64,000 bases of DNA from Tricholomella constricta (GCA_013368375.1 JAACJP010000001.1:2108001-2172000), one strand, 5' to 3'; shown: positions 10,910-23,700, counted from the stretch's first letter. Made by a program: numbers and translations. Notes: a model not told the origin generated them from the sequence alone.

Positions 10910-11540
10910 CGCGGTTCGGCGGTCAGACGACGATGACAGGGTGAGAAGATGTCTGTAGTACTTTAGTAAAGTATGGTAAATGTGCTAGACTGCATATTGT
11001 CGACATGGGAGCACTATGGTCGTTTAACGGCGCATAGCAGGGAGTATAGACACGGGGGAACAATTATATGTATGTTACTTCACGGATTGGGAGTGATGGC
11101 GATGAGTTCGGGGCTTGCGATTGATACTTCGGGGGCCGCGGGGGTCGTGCGCGCTGCAAGCGTGTGCGCGTCGAGCATGACTGGAAAATGGCGGTATTAG
11201 AGAAGTTTGCAGGACTTGCCTGAAGAATAACGGCGTGGTATTAGTAGTATAGACAAATCGCGTTAAGTAGTACAGGAGGAAAACGTGACAGAAACAACAA
11301 CTAGTCATGCAAAGGGATTGTGGCAATTATGTGACAGCTGGGCACCAAGTGGAGGGCGGGATGGGATGGGATATATATGTATATGACATGCTAGCAATAA
11401 AACAAGAACAATGGTTGTGTTATGGACCTTGCGAGCGGGGGCGAGCAAGAAAGTCAAAGCAATTATGGAACAGTAAACATACATATATCTTGAACAACGA
11501 GCGTACGACAATCGCGGCAACGGTGGCAGAAACAGTAGCT
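10910..11540. other. Gene-free stretch with a repeat fragment
   Basis: No gene recognised. A segment at about 11168-11225 on the plus strand reads HDWKMAVLEKFAGLA followed by a stop and matches, with small indels, a segment at about 38358-38410 beside the second HNH copy. The rest is AT-rich with no supported frame and may hold the 3' untranslated region of the minus-strand gene ending at 11541. Confidence 0.5.
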
Positions 11541-14321
11541 TTACGAGGCCAAACTTCGCCACATTCCCGCTTCTGGGATTTCGCTTCGTGCCTTCAAAAT
11601 CTTGAGGGCCGCCTTCCGGCCACGTCCCCCTGCAGACGAGGTATCGAGTGGGATTTCCTCTCGTTCTTCCGTTTCTTCCTCCTGTTGCTCTTCTTCATCA
11701 TCTTCGATTGGAAAATCGAGAGGACCAGGATCGAGTGAGCGCGATCGATCCCGCTGTGCATATATAGCCTTTCGGATGGTCGTTGACGAAGGTTGCTTCT
11801 GATTCACTGTTGGGGCAGGGGCCGTTTGAGTAACAACCGTCTTGGGCTGGTATGACGCAAGAGATAGTTGCTCTTTCTGCTTGCCCAGTTTGATGGGAAT
11901 TGGCAGTGACCCCACGAATATGTCTGATGATCCATGAGTACCGGGTCTTTGAAAGAATAGTATTCGGCAAGTTACCTTGCGACTCCTGCTTCTTATGTCT
12001 GGGCATGATGTCGGGCACCGCGAATCCAGATGCATCAGTTCCTTCATCTTCCCCCTCTTCAGGAATGGCCACGGTCTCGAGATTTCCGGACTGCCGACGC
12101 GCGAAAGTCTGCCAGGCTTTGCTGTCCGTTCTCGCCCCCCTGTGGCTGGGACTATCCGCCGCGATCAATTTGAGAACCTCCTCAACCTGAGGAGGAGCAT
12201 TGGTAGGTTCGTCGCTGTTTTCCATAGCTTGTGGCCGTGGTTCAGATGGTCCAGCGGCAACGCTGGAGTCTTCACTTTCTGCTCGCAGAGGAAGAGCTGG
12301 CTTCGGGAGCGATAACATCATGGAAGGAGAGGATAAATCTGACCCGTGCTGACTTCTGGGAGGGCGAATATGGGACGGTGCCGGAAGGGATGTAGGGCGC
12401 AATCCAGAGAAAGAACTCGATAGGGTATCGACATTCTGTGGTCTGGGCTTTCGTGGCCGCGCCGGGGCTGCAGGTTGCTCAACGAGTTGAAGAGTCGGTC
12501 TCGATTGGCTAGGTGATCCCTGATTATCTCCTTCAAGGTCCTGGAGATCGAATATCATGTCTATGGCCACAAAGTCAGTGGGACAAAAATGGAACTGGAA
12601 TCTACATACCTCTATCTTCTTCCTTTGCGAGCGCCTCTTCCTCCTCCTTCTCCGCGAGGACCTCCCTCTTGATAGTGACCACTGCAGGATTAACATCAAA
12701 GGTTACTCTCCGCTTTCCTTTCGACTTCTCTCGTCCACGTGATGGCGAGAGTTCGCCCTCCCCGACCTGGATTTCGGGTGGCGGAGTGGACTTCTCGACG
12801 TTGGCCTGTGATCCCGAAGGCTGCTTACGTACATCGTCACCGTTGACATTGGTATTACCGGGAGTAGGAGCTGCTCCAGTCTGATCGGGCGCTGGTTGAC
12901 TCCGATCCGATGCTTGCCGCTCTTCTCGTCGGCGCGCCATATCCTCCTCAAGAGTCACAAAGAACCGATAGCTGGTCGCAGTGTCGACGCCCTCTTTGAT
13001 ATTCCGCCGGACTTTGTGGATGTTGGTGGCGTCTATCGACTTTGGGACAGCCATGGCAGAGGTGCCCAAGGTAGAGGAACCAGAGCGCGATGAGGCAGTG
13101 GAAACAATAGAAGGCGTACGATGAGAAGCCGGAGGAGGCGATGTAGCTGTCGCTCTAGCCCTCGGATGGTGAAAAGACGAAGTGGCAAGAGATGCAGATA
13201 ACGCGGAGACACGAGGTGCGGGCGGAGACGAGGATCTTGCACGAGACACACTAGTCGGAACAAATTCGCGAATAGGGATGGGCGTCCCGGACGATGATGG
13301 GTCTATGCCGTTGAGGGCAGGGCGTTCCCTCGATCGTGGGGTAGACAGTCGTCTGGCGCTCGGCACATTGTTCTCCAGTTGAATGCGAGTGAGGCCCTCT
13401 CTGAAAGTCCTCCACAAGGTATCGACCTTCCTTCTCAGCTCCGCATCGGTGTTTTCAATTTCCGAGGTTTTAAATTTCATTCGTTGGGTCATATAATCTT
13501 CAGCCGCATCTCGGACGGCCTGGGACTCCCTGGCCGCATATGAAGATAGATATGTAAACACCGGATGTGAGGGCGTGAATGGGGGTGGGAGAAACACCGG
13601 CCGCACATTGGCGAAAAATTTCGGGGGTGGCGGCGGTGGCGAGACTGACGAGCGGGACGGCGGTCTTTCGAAGATCGGTCCAGGAGACGATGAGGGAGAG
13701 ATTGTAGGTGGCAGCAAAAGATCGAATGTTTTTGAGTAGTCCGCAGATGACGTTGCTTGTTCGACTGCAGCGCCAGTCTGTTGAAAGAATCAAGTTAGCT
13801 TTCTCGACGACAGGCTAGCCAGTCAAGTAGATGGAGAGCCTGGGTTACAGCTCTAGTGAAGACGAACTCACCAGACAGCCTTTGTGAACCTCGACCCACC
13901 CGCTCAAGCTCATTAGGATATCACGTTCAACCCAGTCTTCCGTAGGGAGAAGCGGGCCATCTTTCCCTTCGACGTCCGCAGAGTAAGTTTGGCAGACGCG
14001 ATAGACCAGCAGGTGGCACAACAAGCAAGTGATAGTCGTATATCGGGAAAATCTAGATGACCCCGCAATGGGCACTCCCCGCGTCCGTGTCCTCACTGTG
14101 ACCTGAGGATGGGCCTACAAAGAACTTAGTACAGTGCAAGAGAAACACAAGGCCCCGTCACGTACAACGGTGATCCCTTCTTCGCCAACGAATACCGATA
14201 TAAAATTAGGGTCCTCGACCAAGTCTGTGGCCACTAAATTGGTCGCGGTCGGTCGGATACGAACGTTGAGGCATTGGCAGGCATAGCGGGGCTTGTCGCT
14301 GCCCTCTGGAGTGCCGGCCAT
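11541..14321 (-). CDS. Large, mostly disordered orphan protein with a Cys-containing N-terminal domain
   Basis: Five exons (14321-14166, 14114-13872, 13777-12610, 12560-11976, 11923-11541) join in phase to 844 residues. I do not recognise the family. The first 130 residues look folded: YACQCLNVRIRP, then GEEGITVV, TVRTRTRGVPIAG, RYTTITCLLCHLLVYRV and later DWVERDILMSLSGWVEVHKG. The paired CxC and CxxC could bind a metal, by inference. The remainder is Pro/Ser/Arg-rich with several basic and acidic patches (SRGREKSKGKRRVTFDV; DDEEEQQEEETEEREE) and a conserved-looking helix (FREGLTRIQLENN; GVDTATSYRFFVTLEEDMA). The C-terminus ends RGRKAALKILKARSEIPEAG. The upstream ATG choice matches the first exon phase. 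Probably nuclear, but no function can be assigned. Confidence 0.75.
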
Positions 14322-14871
14322 TACAGGGCAGGCTGTGGCAGACGCGCAGAGGCTCAGATGGGGAGATGCAGATGAAAGCGAACGGAAAGCTGGTTCCGAC
14401 TCGGATACCGGACAATTCTGTGTGTCCTCAGCCCATGTATGTTTCAACTGTCACATTTCAACCACCATGCACTCTTTTCAAATCCGTTGCTTTCCCCAAG
14501 CGTTACCCCCGCAACGCTAAATGACGCTCAATATCGGAACTAGCAAATTCAGCCATCGTCGATGTCTGGCTAGCTTCACACCAGTTTGCCCCCGCCCCCG
14601 CGGAAAAGGGGCCCCATGACCCACGGTAGACGCCTATCCACCCAGGCCACGTAGCGAGCCGGCCAGAAAAAGGCCGTTTTATTCTCACATATTACAACAT
14701 CCAGCTATGAATGTGGAGTGGGTAACATTCGTTACTTCACCTCCGAGCAACCAGGAGCTGGACGGGAACAGCCGTTCTTGGCCAGACCACTGTGACTTTG
14801 ATACATCTACCGTCGCACTGGGCCCGTGTAAACCATTTCCGTCGCCTAGATCCTCAGCCGTCGATAGCCGC
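14322..14871. other. Tandem intergenic spacer
   Basis: About 550 bp between the CLPTM1-family stop and the start of the orphan gene, both on the minus strand. It includes a GC-rich stretch (14584-14615) with a short self-complementary CCCC...GGGG segment. No coding frame is supported. Confidence 0.5.
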
Positions 14872-17769
14872 CTATTTGTTCTTCTTGGTCTCCCCGTCGA
14901 TTGCTGCCACATTCTCTGCCATGACCTGCCCATACTCGTTGATTCGTTTCGGGTCGACCCGATAGATCCAGCGCTACATCATCGGAATCAATGACCTGTG
15001 TGGACGCTGTGTAAAATGCATCATAGCCACTTACCTGATACAGGAAAATGAGAAACACAACATCATCACTGCAGGATAAGAAAGGCAGTCGTCGTTAGTT
15101 CGGCGCTCAACCGGTGAATTGGCTGGGACGAAAATACCGGAAGCAAGCTAAGCGATGCAAGAACGGCATCTTGATACAGAATCTATTGGATGACGGGATA
15201 TCAGCGGAGCTGCCACACATGTAGATCGCGGAATGTTTCATACGCAAAAAAATCATCAACAACTGTCGAGAGTGTTTTATATATCATCGCCTTCATCGGC
15301 ATATGCGCCACACTCTAAATAACAATCGTCAACCGCGGACACGAACGGAGATGGCCGTCCTACGTACCTTGAGTTTGTAGTTGATGATTAATTGAGGGAC
15401 AAGTTGGGCCTATTGTGGAACAACCGTACAACCGTCAGTAAGGCGGGTAGAAACCACCGCGTGCGACGGAACCTACGAATCCAAACATGTATACAAACGA
15501 GGTGAGAGTGGAGATGACAAAGCTGTACCAGCCCCTGTGGGTGTTGTAGAGCAGAGAGTACCCCGTGTACGCCGCGAGAAGTGGAATAGCAACGTAAGAG
15601 ACATAACGGAAGGCCAGCTTGTCGTATCTGATACGAGGACATGTTAGCACGGCATGAAGACTATAAAAAGCAGCTTGAAGGGCAGACTTACTCCTGAGTT
15701 TTCTTCTCGTCCTCGCTGAGAACATGCTTATCTGTAGGGAACAGGTCAGAACGCTGCCGTATATAACAAACAGTCCACGCACCTTTGATGACGAGCTTGT
15801 AAGGAATTAAGGAACCGGCGGGAGCAGGGATTATGCTGATGTCCACGGCTTTCGCTACCTGATGTCATTCCAACCTTTAGAGTTTGGAAGCACATGGAGC
15901 CAGAGCTGATGACGCACCTTCCATGCCTCTATAAGAACGCCAGTGCCAGATCCGAAAAGAATCATCCAGCTCGTGTTCTCATTGTTATCAATGAGATAGA
16001 GCAGAATGATGATCTGGACGAATACATTCGTGACAATCTAGTAGCGTCCAGTAAGTCCAACAAGCAAAAAATAGAATAACGCGAGAAGCATACCGTCCTG
16101 TATTTGGCAGTTTGTCAAATGGCAGGAAGAATGAATGAGTGAATAAGAGAAATTCATACCTGACGGACACTCCGACCATTTCCTTCTTCTGGCGCCAATG
16201 CGAGACGTCCGACTTGAACGCAAGCATCTCGAAGCTGTGCGTTGTAGGCATTTAATACATGCTGTCAGTGGGTTGAAGAAAATGCGGTGATACTACGCAC
16301 AGTACATGGAGAAGGCTGACGACGGCTGTCAACGCGAGGAACCAGGGGTTGGTCTCAATTAACATGCGCTTGAGCTCGTCCAGCTCTGCCCCAGCACTCC
16401 CGCCCTGCTGCTTCGCGGCCTCTTTGAAACCGCTGGTCATGGCTGCGAACATCTGGAACTTGAGATATGACATGGGTTGGAATACAATTTGTATCGGGAG
16501 AATCGGTGTCGTGGAATTGAGCTCGACGTAATGTTCGCGGAGATGCCAGAACTCGTTTGAGAAGACGATGGGCATGTAGAAGCCTTGCGTGCCAGTTTCA
16601 TCCCTTTTGTCTGGGAGGAGGTGGACGACTGCAGGGAACATAAGGGACGTGACACATTGAACAAGATGATTTGAGCACGAACATTCAGAAATGGCGGGTG
16701 CCAAGGTTCCATAAGGGATCTTTGCACCGTCCGAAACCAAAGCCAAAGTGATATTCTGTAGGAAAGTCAGCAAAACAAACCTTGGTCTGTCAAGTAGAGA
16801 TTGTTACTCTGTGCCAGTGGGGAACGATGTAATCCGCCTAATATCAATCAGAACGGAAGTAACGAATGTGTAGTCGATCGGTAAAATACCTCTTCTGGCT
16901 CTTCCCCCGTCTCAGGACCTTCCGCACTACCCAACAATTTGTGTTCTTTCCTGACTTTTAATCTTGGAAGGTAGGGTGTCAAGACTGTTGGAGACAGAGA
17001 CGTTCGAATGAGGACAATTCCGGCCGATTGGGGACATACGTTTGCGAACATGATGGGTATTTTCAGAACTAAAAGCAGCATTGTGTGGGTCTGGGCTCCC
17101 CCCGTCCTTCGTAAGGAACACGTCCATCCACAGCGAGCCATTATTCAAGACGCTCTAATTGATATCCAAGCGGGAATGTTAAGCACTAGCCCTAACAAAT
17201 CAGCAAGGACTCACCTTGGGAAACTTGATGTCAAAATCAGCCTTATGCGCCACATTGAAATCCCCAAAGGTCAAATTTGTCCAGATGAATTTGGGCAGAT
17301 CCTTGTCCTGCTGCTTTTGCCAGATCGGGGTGTTGAAAACCTGGCCGTGCGGCGAGGTCGACAAGTGTACATGCATATCAAGTTTCTGTCCGAGGTCCCA
17401 TGCAGGGATAGCCTGCGCTGGAGGAAGCAACCACGGGTCTACAGGAGCAGCATTAGGGTCGCCGGATTTCGTTGACACGGGGGGTTGTTTCGTGGAAGGC
17501 TTTGTGAAAAATTTCGTGGCTTGGAGTAGTGAATGAGTGTCAATATCTGATTGCCTAAGTAACCGATACCGGTGTAACACACACCTAGATTCGTGATTGC
17601 CCACATGAAGAACAATTGCTGTAGAATATCTGAGTATACCCTCGCCAATTATTGCCATCCCGAGAAGGAACATACTTGCGCAATTCCAAGAAACTTCTTG
17701 AGCGTTGACTGCTCCTGCTGCCCTGTCGCAGGAGCAGCAGGCGCTGCTGCCGTCTGAGGTTCAGACATG
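14872..17769 (-). CDS. CLPTM1: CLPTM1-family multispanning membrane protein
   Basis: Cleft lip and palate transmembrane protein 1 family. The ATG at 17769 starts a short Ala/Pro N-terminus, then QQEQSTLKKFLGIAQ, a first membrane span (QLFFMWAITNLG region) and a large non-cytosolic domain: LDMHVHLSTSPHGQVFN, FIWTNLTFGDFNVAHKADFD, NITLALVSDGAKIP, GFYMPIVFSNEFWHLREHYV. The C-terminal half has the conserved membrane block: NPWFLALTAVVSLLH, FEMLAFKSDVSHWR, AWKVAKAVD, DKLAFRYVSYVAIPLLAAYT, AQLVPQLIINYKLKSVAHMP and VDDFFAFCIKMPFLHRL. It ends ETKKNK. About twelve exons are needed. In animals the family acts in the ER; the paralogue CLPTM1L scrambles a GPI-anchor precursor lipid. Which activity the fungal protein has is not visible from sequence. 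Confidence 0.9.
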
Positions 17770-18034
17770 GATCGTGGGTGGTCGTTGGTCGATATCGAGC
17801 TGGCTTTGCCACCGTTCCTGAACGTATAACGCTGGGCCTAATCTGGTCATGTTGTCGCACGGTTTTTCTTACGGCGCGAACGCGGCCCGGCTACGCTTGT
17901 TCGGAGCTTACACTCGAGCTGGCAGAATCTGTGAACTTCCCATACAAGTGCTCAAAGTCCACCAAGAAGAATTACAGTCAAATTAGAGCATCAGCGCGTA
18001 TGTACAAATACCATTCTTTGAACAGTGAAGTAAT

Positions 18035-18731
18035 TTACTTTCCATAGCTTCCGCTGCACTTGAACGTTCCATCTGTCGCATTCCAACGAATATTTACGTC
18101 GTTGGAAGTGACACGGAGCGTGTCGTAGCTGGATATCAAGTAAGGTTTCAACAACCACACAAATATAGTTCTAGTTCCCCGACATACCGGATAGCTACGC
18201 TGAGGTCGCCAATGAGGTTCACAAACTCATCCCTCGGGATCTTCTTTGTCTTGAACGTCGGGGGACCATCAAGACCGAGGAATGCGCCAAACACTGCAGG
18301 ATCAGCACACACGCCATCATACGCCCATTTGGCCGTGCCCGTCTTGCACGATGGTTTCCACTAAATACAGGGGCAGAAAAGGACGTGATGTCGGTCAGTC
18401 GCGATGCGATGGGCGACGAAGGGAAACGAACAGTCATCTGCTTGCGTATGCCGCTCCGTGCAGCAGCGCGAAGCTTCACCGCTGCCGCGTTCAGCTCCTG
18501 CGTCGACCTCTCCTTAGGTTTCGATGCCTCGACCTGCTCCTCCAAGCTACGGGCGTATTGAGCCAGCGTCAAAAACAAGCGACGGACCGCGTCTTCGCTT
18601 TGGGGAACAGGGAAGTCGGTAGGGTCTGTGAGAATGGATCGCACGCTGTCAGCGGCAGCGTCGAGGGCGGGTCGCGCCTTCTTGGCTGATGCAGACGTTG
18701 ACGCGTCGGATTTGCGTTTCGTTGAAGCCAT
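18035..18731 (-). CDS. 188-aa orphan protein
   Basis: Three exons (18731-18432, 18360-18188, 18128-18035) join in phase. The N-terminus is basic with a KRKSDAS...KKARP patch (possible nuclear signal). A helical segment follows (EDAVRRLFLTLAQYARSLEE). The C-terminal half, from WKPSCKTGTAKWAYDGVCAD through FGAFLGLDGPP, KKIPRDEFVNLIGDLSVAIR and YDTLRVTSNDVNIRWNATDG, looks like a compact globular domain and ends GSYGK. I do not recognise the family. It is separated from CLPTM1 by 265 bp and from the divergent 14-3-3 gene by 759 bp. Confidence 0.75.
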
Positions 18732-19490
18732 AATGAGGTCTTTTGTCTAATTGTGCTCTCGTCGCGTGAAAGACGCGTCAATGGTGGAAGGAGAGGCTAG
18801 GAGAGGGGTTCCTTTGAACTTAACCACGTGACGACTAAATCTTGGCCAAACTTTTCAAGCTGAAAATTCAAAATTGAACGATGCGAGTGGCGTCCGCGTA
18901 GCGCACATTAGGGGTCAGTTGTGGGGAACCGAGGTGAACGAACTGCCATTTGGTTGGGAATATTTGTAGATGAAAAAGGCCACATTGCGTTGATGGACGG
19001 TGAGAACAGTTGTGAAGGGAGCCCTTGACTACTGTAGGGTCCAAGGCACATGGTGTGCAGAACGCGCAGCTGATTTGGCGCCATTGTTTGAAAGACCAAC
19101 AGATGATAGATACTCATGAAACAATGGATGCTGCACTGTTGGGCAAAGGGCTATACGCGATTCATGGTGAAAGGCTTGGACGACAGATGATCGGATTAGG
19201 AAGGTTCTGTTGAACACAAGTCACGTTACCGATCCCAACCCTCTGCCCTGATGGGAGTGTCACGTGGTTTATAACCCTCTGCCCAGCCTGGTTTTTATCT
19301 CAACTAGTCGCAACCAACTCCCAACTTCAATCGCTTATCAGCCTACCCTACCGTGAGTCCCGACGTCCTCCGCTGCTGCACGTCGTCCGCTAACACGCCT
19401 GTCGCCCCAGACCACTCCACATCTACCCGACCAACGTGAGTCTACGACGCGTCTGACCGCGTCCGCCGTCTGACCTCCGTTTTACTCTAG
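18732..19490. promoter_or_regulatory. 14-3-3 promoter and spliced 5' leader
   Basis: Two CACGTG sites (18825-18830 and 19261-19266) flank this divergent region, and a TTATAA lies just after the second. The motif AACCCTCTGCCC occurs twice around 19236 and 19276. Two consensus introns can be read in the untranslated leader: 19353-19410 (GTGAGT...CCCCAG) and 19436-19490 (GTGAGT...CTCTAG), the second ending directly at the ATG. CACGTG can bind bHLH factors; that these sites are used is inference. Confidence 0.5.
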
Positions 19491-20420
19491 ATGCCCGACC
19501 GTGAAGACTCTGTCTACCTCGCCAAGCTCGCTGAGCAGGCTGAGCGCTACGAAGGTCAGATACTCCCTGGAGGCTCCCTCGCATCTATCTGACCCCCAAT
19601 TTGTGTTCAGAGATGGTCGAGAACATGAAACACGTCGCCTCGTCAGACCAGGAGCTCACCGTCGAGGAGCGTAACCTCCTTTCTGTCGCGTATAAGAACG
19701 TTATTGGCGCCCGCCGTGCTTCGTGGAGAATCGTATCCTCGATCGAGCAGAAGGAGGAATCCAAGGGCAACGAAGCCCAGGTCTCCATGATTAAGGGCTA
19801 CAGGGAGAAGATTGAGAGCGAACTCGCCAAAATTTGCGAAGATATCCTCGATGTCCTCGACAAGCACCTCATCCCGTCGGCTGCCTCTGGCGAGTCAAAG
19901 GTTTTCTACCACAAGATGTGAGTGCCACCGTCTTTCACGTCATCAGTAGACTTATTGTCTCTCAGGATGGGTGACTACCACCGCTATCTCGCCGAGTTCG
20001 CGACAGGCGATAAGCGTAAGGACAGCGCCGACAAGTCCCTTGAAGCCTACAAGGCTGCCTCTGACGTTGCCGTCACCGAGCTCCCCCCCACACATCCCAT
20101 CCGTCTCGGTCTCGCACTCAACTTTTCGGTATTCTACTACGAAATTCTCAACAGCCCCGATCGTGCCTGCCATCTTGCTAAGCAAGCATTTGACGATGCT
20201 ATTGCTGAGCTTGACACCCTGTCAGAGGAGAGCTACAAGGACTCGACATTGATCATGCAACTGCTTCGGGACAACCTCACCCTCTGGACCTCAGACATGC
20301 AAGACTCTGGTGAGTTTCTTTACCCGTCGCGCCGCCTCTCTCGTTAACTTGACTGCGATCACAGCCGACAAGCCTACCGATGCTAAGGATGACGCAGCGG
20401 AAGCACCCGCTGACGAGTAG
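19491..20420 (+). CDS. 14-3-3 phosphoserine/threonine-binding adaptor
   Basis: 14-3-3 proteins are dimeric adaptors that bind phosphorylated clients in signalling, cell cycle and metabolism. Four exons (19491-19554, 19611-19917, 19966-20309, 20365-20420) join in phase to 256 residues. Typical blocks are all present: [40 protein letters not shown] with RRASWRI, the [16 protein letters not shown] helix, and later [36 protein letters not shown] and [15 protein letters not shown]. The tail is short and acidic ([10 protein letters not shown]). Codon use strongly favours C-ending codons, in line with high expression. The family is certain; which paralogue it is cannot be told here. Confidence 0.96.
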
Positions 20421-20762
20421 ACGTGTTGTTAGCTGTTGTGTTGTTTTACCCTCTCCACCCTTAGGCACTCTGATAAAGTGTCGCCTCTCTCTCCCGCACC
20501 ACTCTGCATTGCACCTCATCACCGTATCCAGTATCGCAATTCGTATTATCATAGTCATCCAATCAATTTTCTTCCAAACATCTCAACATCGCCCTGAGCA
20601 CCAGCCATCTGAAACCACTAGTGAATCATGCATGTTCAACTAAGTATTGGTTGTAACCAAGTTGCGACGTTGATGCAAATTTGATTGACCATAAAACTCT
20701 GCTTAACTGCTGCTGTGACCGTGGCAGGCAGAACATCTCTGACTTGTACACATGCTACCATT
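20421..20762. other. Intergenic spacer between 14-3-3 and BST1
   Basis: About 340 bp, pyrimidine-rich near the 14-3-3 stop. Nothing beyond presumed 3' untranslated sequence and the BST1 promoter is visible. Confidence 0.5.
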
Positions 20763-23700
20763 ATGCCGGCCTCGCACACATTGATACTAGGTCCCTTGTC
20801 TCTCATAGCTCTCGTTTTATTTTACCTGGCAGCCGGGGATATCGCCGAGAACCTCTCTCCCCAAGGATGCCGTATGTCATGGATGTCGCCGTCCTACGTC
20901 CTCCAGAGCAAATTCAACACATCGTGGACACCTTTAGCCAGGAGGTATTCGCTATGGCTGTATCGAGAAGTTGGGTGGGATCCTAACCAGGTGCGCACAT
21001 TAGTCACTTTCAGGTAGCTGACAGAGAAAAGGCCTAACACGTCGGCGGCGTAAAGATACAGGGCACGCCCGTGCTTTTCATCCCTGGCAATGCGGGCTCG
21101 TCGCACCAAGTTCGCTCGATTGCCTCGTCCGCGACAAGGCAATTTTACACGTCGCCTTATGTCCTTGCGCCCGAATTCGCATCGCGTACGCTGAAGCCAC
21201 TTGACTTCTTTGCAGGTGCGGGTCCTTCCTTATCTATGGGTTGGGACACTATGACAAGGGAAAGACCTCGACGTTGGCGCGTGCGTTGCACAGAAAGCTA
21301 TATGAGGGCTGTCATCCTCATGTCTAACTTTGACGGTGTTCCATGATATTGCCTTCCCTCGTGGATCCAATATCCCATGATATCCCATGTCGTGGTCCCG
21401 CCTTATTTCACGACGTCTGACACTTCCTCCCATAGTTGAATTTAATGAGGATCTCTCTGCATTCCATGGGCCTACTCTAGATTCCCAAATCACGTATACC
21501 TCGCACGCAATTTCATACATCCTCTCCCTATACCCCCTAAACACTCAAATAATCGTAATGGGCCACTCTATGGGCGGCATCGTCGCGACTTCCCTGCTCC
21601 CGTCCTCTAACATCTCCACAATAATCACCATGTCCACCCCCCACACCCTTCCCCCAGCACGTTTCGACTCCCGCATCGAGAAAATTTACACAAAGGCTCA
21701 ACGCACACTCGCGTCGGACCCGACGCCTATAATCTCTCTCTGCGGCGGCGCAACAGACATGATGATTCCTTCCGAATCCTGCATCCTCCCCACTGACACG
21801 CCAGCCGCCGACGACTTCCCTTTCCGCCGCACGGTCTTTACCTCTGCCCTCGAGGGCGCCTGGACAGGTGTCGGGCACCGCGAGATGGTGTGGTGCCACC
21901 AGGTGCGTTGGCGCGTCGCCCGCGCCGCACTCGAGCTCGGCGGCGCTGGAACCTCTCCAACCGGAAAAGCTGACATTCTCGATACGTGGCTGCGCGACGG
22001 GCACGTCCTCCCGCCTATCGCCGCGGACTCGGACGGCTTAACGTTGGACGATCCGGCAGCCTATAAAATTATGCCTGAAGCAAACCACCTGGTTTTGCTG
22101 CGCCACCGCGGGTCGCGCACGTTCCTCCTCCCATTGCCCCGCGCTGAGCGCCTCGTAGAGACGCCTTTGAAGGCGGTGGTGTTCGTCGGGATGGGGTCTC
22201 TCTTAGGCCTTGGGCCTAGGACGGACATACCACTTCGCGTGTCGGTGTTCTTGTGCACGGCATCATCTGGCGCGGAGGAGGTTACCCCGCAGTGCAGCCC
22301 GCTAAAACCGTCACTCCTGAAACTTATCCCGAATCCGATTCCAGGGACAGTGTTTCCGGCACCCAATGAAGGGACGGACGAGTCGGAGGGTGCGGTGGCT
22401 TTTGAGGCTGATGTACCTGTGGAGGATGACGATGCGGGGTTGAAGAGGTGGCTGGGCGTGAGGGCAGATGATGGCGATGGGTTAGGGTGGGTCGTCGGCG
22501 GTCTTTCCAAGCGCGAGGAAGTTGTTGCCGCGCCCAGTTCATTGTGTGGGTGGTTTGAGCTTTGGTGTTCATTGTTGAGGCTAATGTGTATGCACTTCTG
22601 AAGCACTGCTGTTCAGAAAGGTCGACGTTCTTTTTTCGGACAAGGCGGCACTGCGATCTCACTTCGTGTTCCCGAACATAATATCCAATGCCCTGATCGT
22701 CTATAGATACACCCCCATTAGACCCGCCGAGGACCCGTGGTGTTCAGGTACGTTCATTGCTTGCCTTTTCTTGCTTTCAGCTAAATTTATGACCTGCCAA
22801 AACAGACCCCCTCCTCGCACCGATGATATCGCACACCTCCCATCCCGCCGAAACGCACTACTTCCCAGCAAACGCACCCACTGACCGTATCCTCCTACAC
22901 TCCCACGCACCTGCCCCATACGTGGCGTCGAATCCCCCGGCGCCACGCGGGCCACTCAATTTTGTCATTTACTCGTCGGGGACGCTTGGGTGTGACATGC
23001 TTGGATTCTCGATCGGCATAGATTGGTCTGCGACGCTTGGCCGATGGGCGTCGCGCTTCCCTGCGACACTGGTGAGCTGGGCGATCGGCGTTGTGGCTGT
23101 GACCCTATTTACGGCATGGGGCGCAGAGGACCGTAATATACGTGAGTCTCCGTCGTTCTTCCACGTTACTGTCTCTCGTTTGTTGAAAGTTATCTTAGCT
23201 ATGCCGTCTGTCAAAGATTCGTTGTCGTATTACGGACAGCACACTTTCCGGAAACTCCTGCTTGCGTCGTTTGTTGTTGCTTTCATTGCACTCCCTGTGG
23301 ATTATTATATTGGCACCCGAGGAGGACCGTTGTTCGCTCCACTTGCGCCACTGTTGTTGCTTGTTGCTAGCGGGCTGGTCTATGTCAGCTGGTGGGTACT
23401 GATGTGCTTGATGTGGCCAATCGGGGCATTGGGCTCTCTTTTTGGAAGGTCCGTGTATATTTTGACCATGACTGCACTGAGATTTGTTTAAACGTGTGTA
23501 GCAGATCCAGGGTACGAGAAAGTCCCAGTGTGCGCCGGAGCACTATCGTCTCTATGGGACTCATCTTCGCACTTATCTTCCTCTTTGTTCCCTGGCAAGT
23601 GGCCTACCTTGGCTGCTGGCTCATCCACCTCATCACCTGCGCATCCTCCGCGCAGCAAATCTACCAGCTCGGATCTACGCCTACCCCAAGCGTCACTGCG

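Noticed and set aside
14580..14620. GC-rich self-complementary segment as a terminator or structured RNA
   Set aside because: Short and imperfect; eukaryotic context gives no reason to call a terminator.
22061..22606. 181-codon minus-strand frame
   Set aside because: Antisense to the BST1 exon with consistent phase and codon bias on the plus strand.
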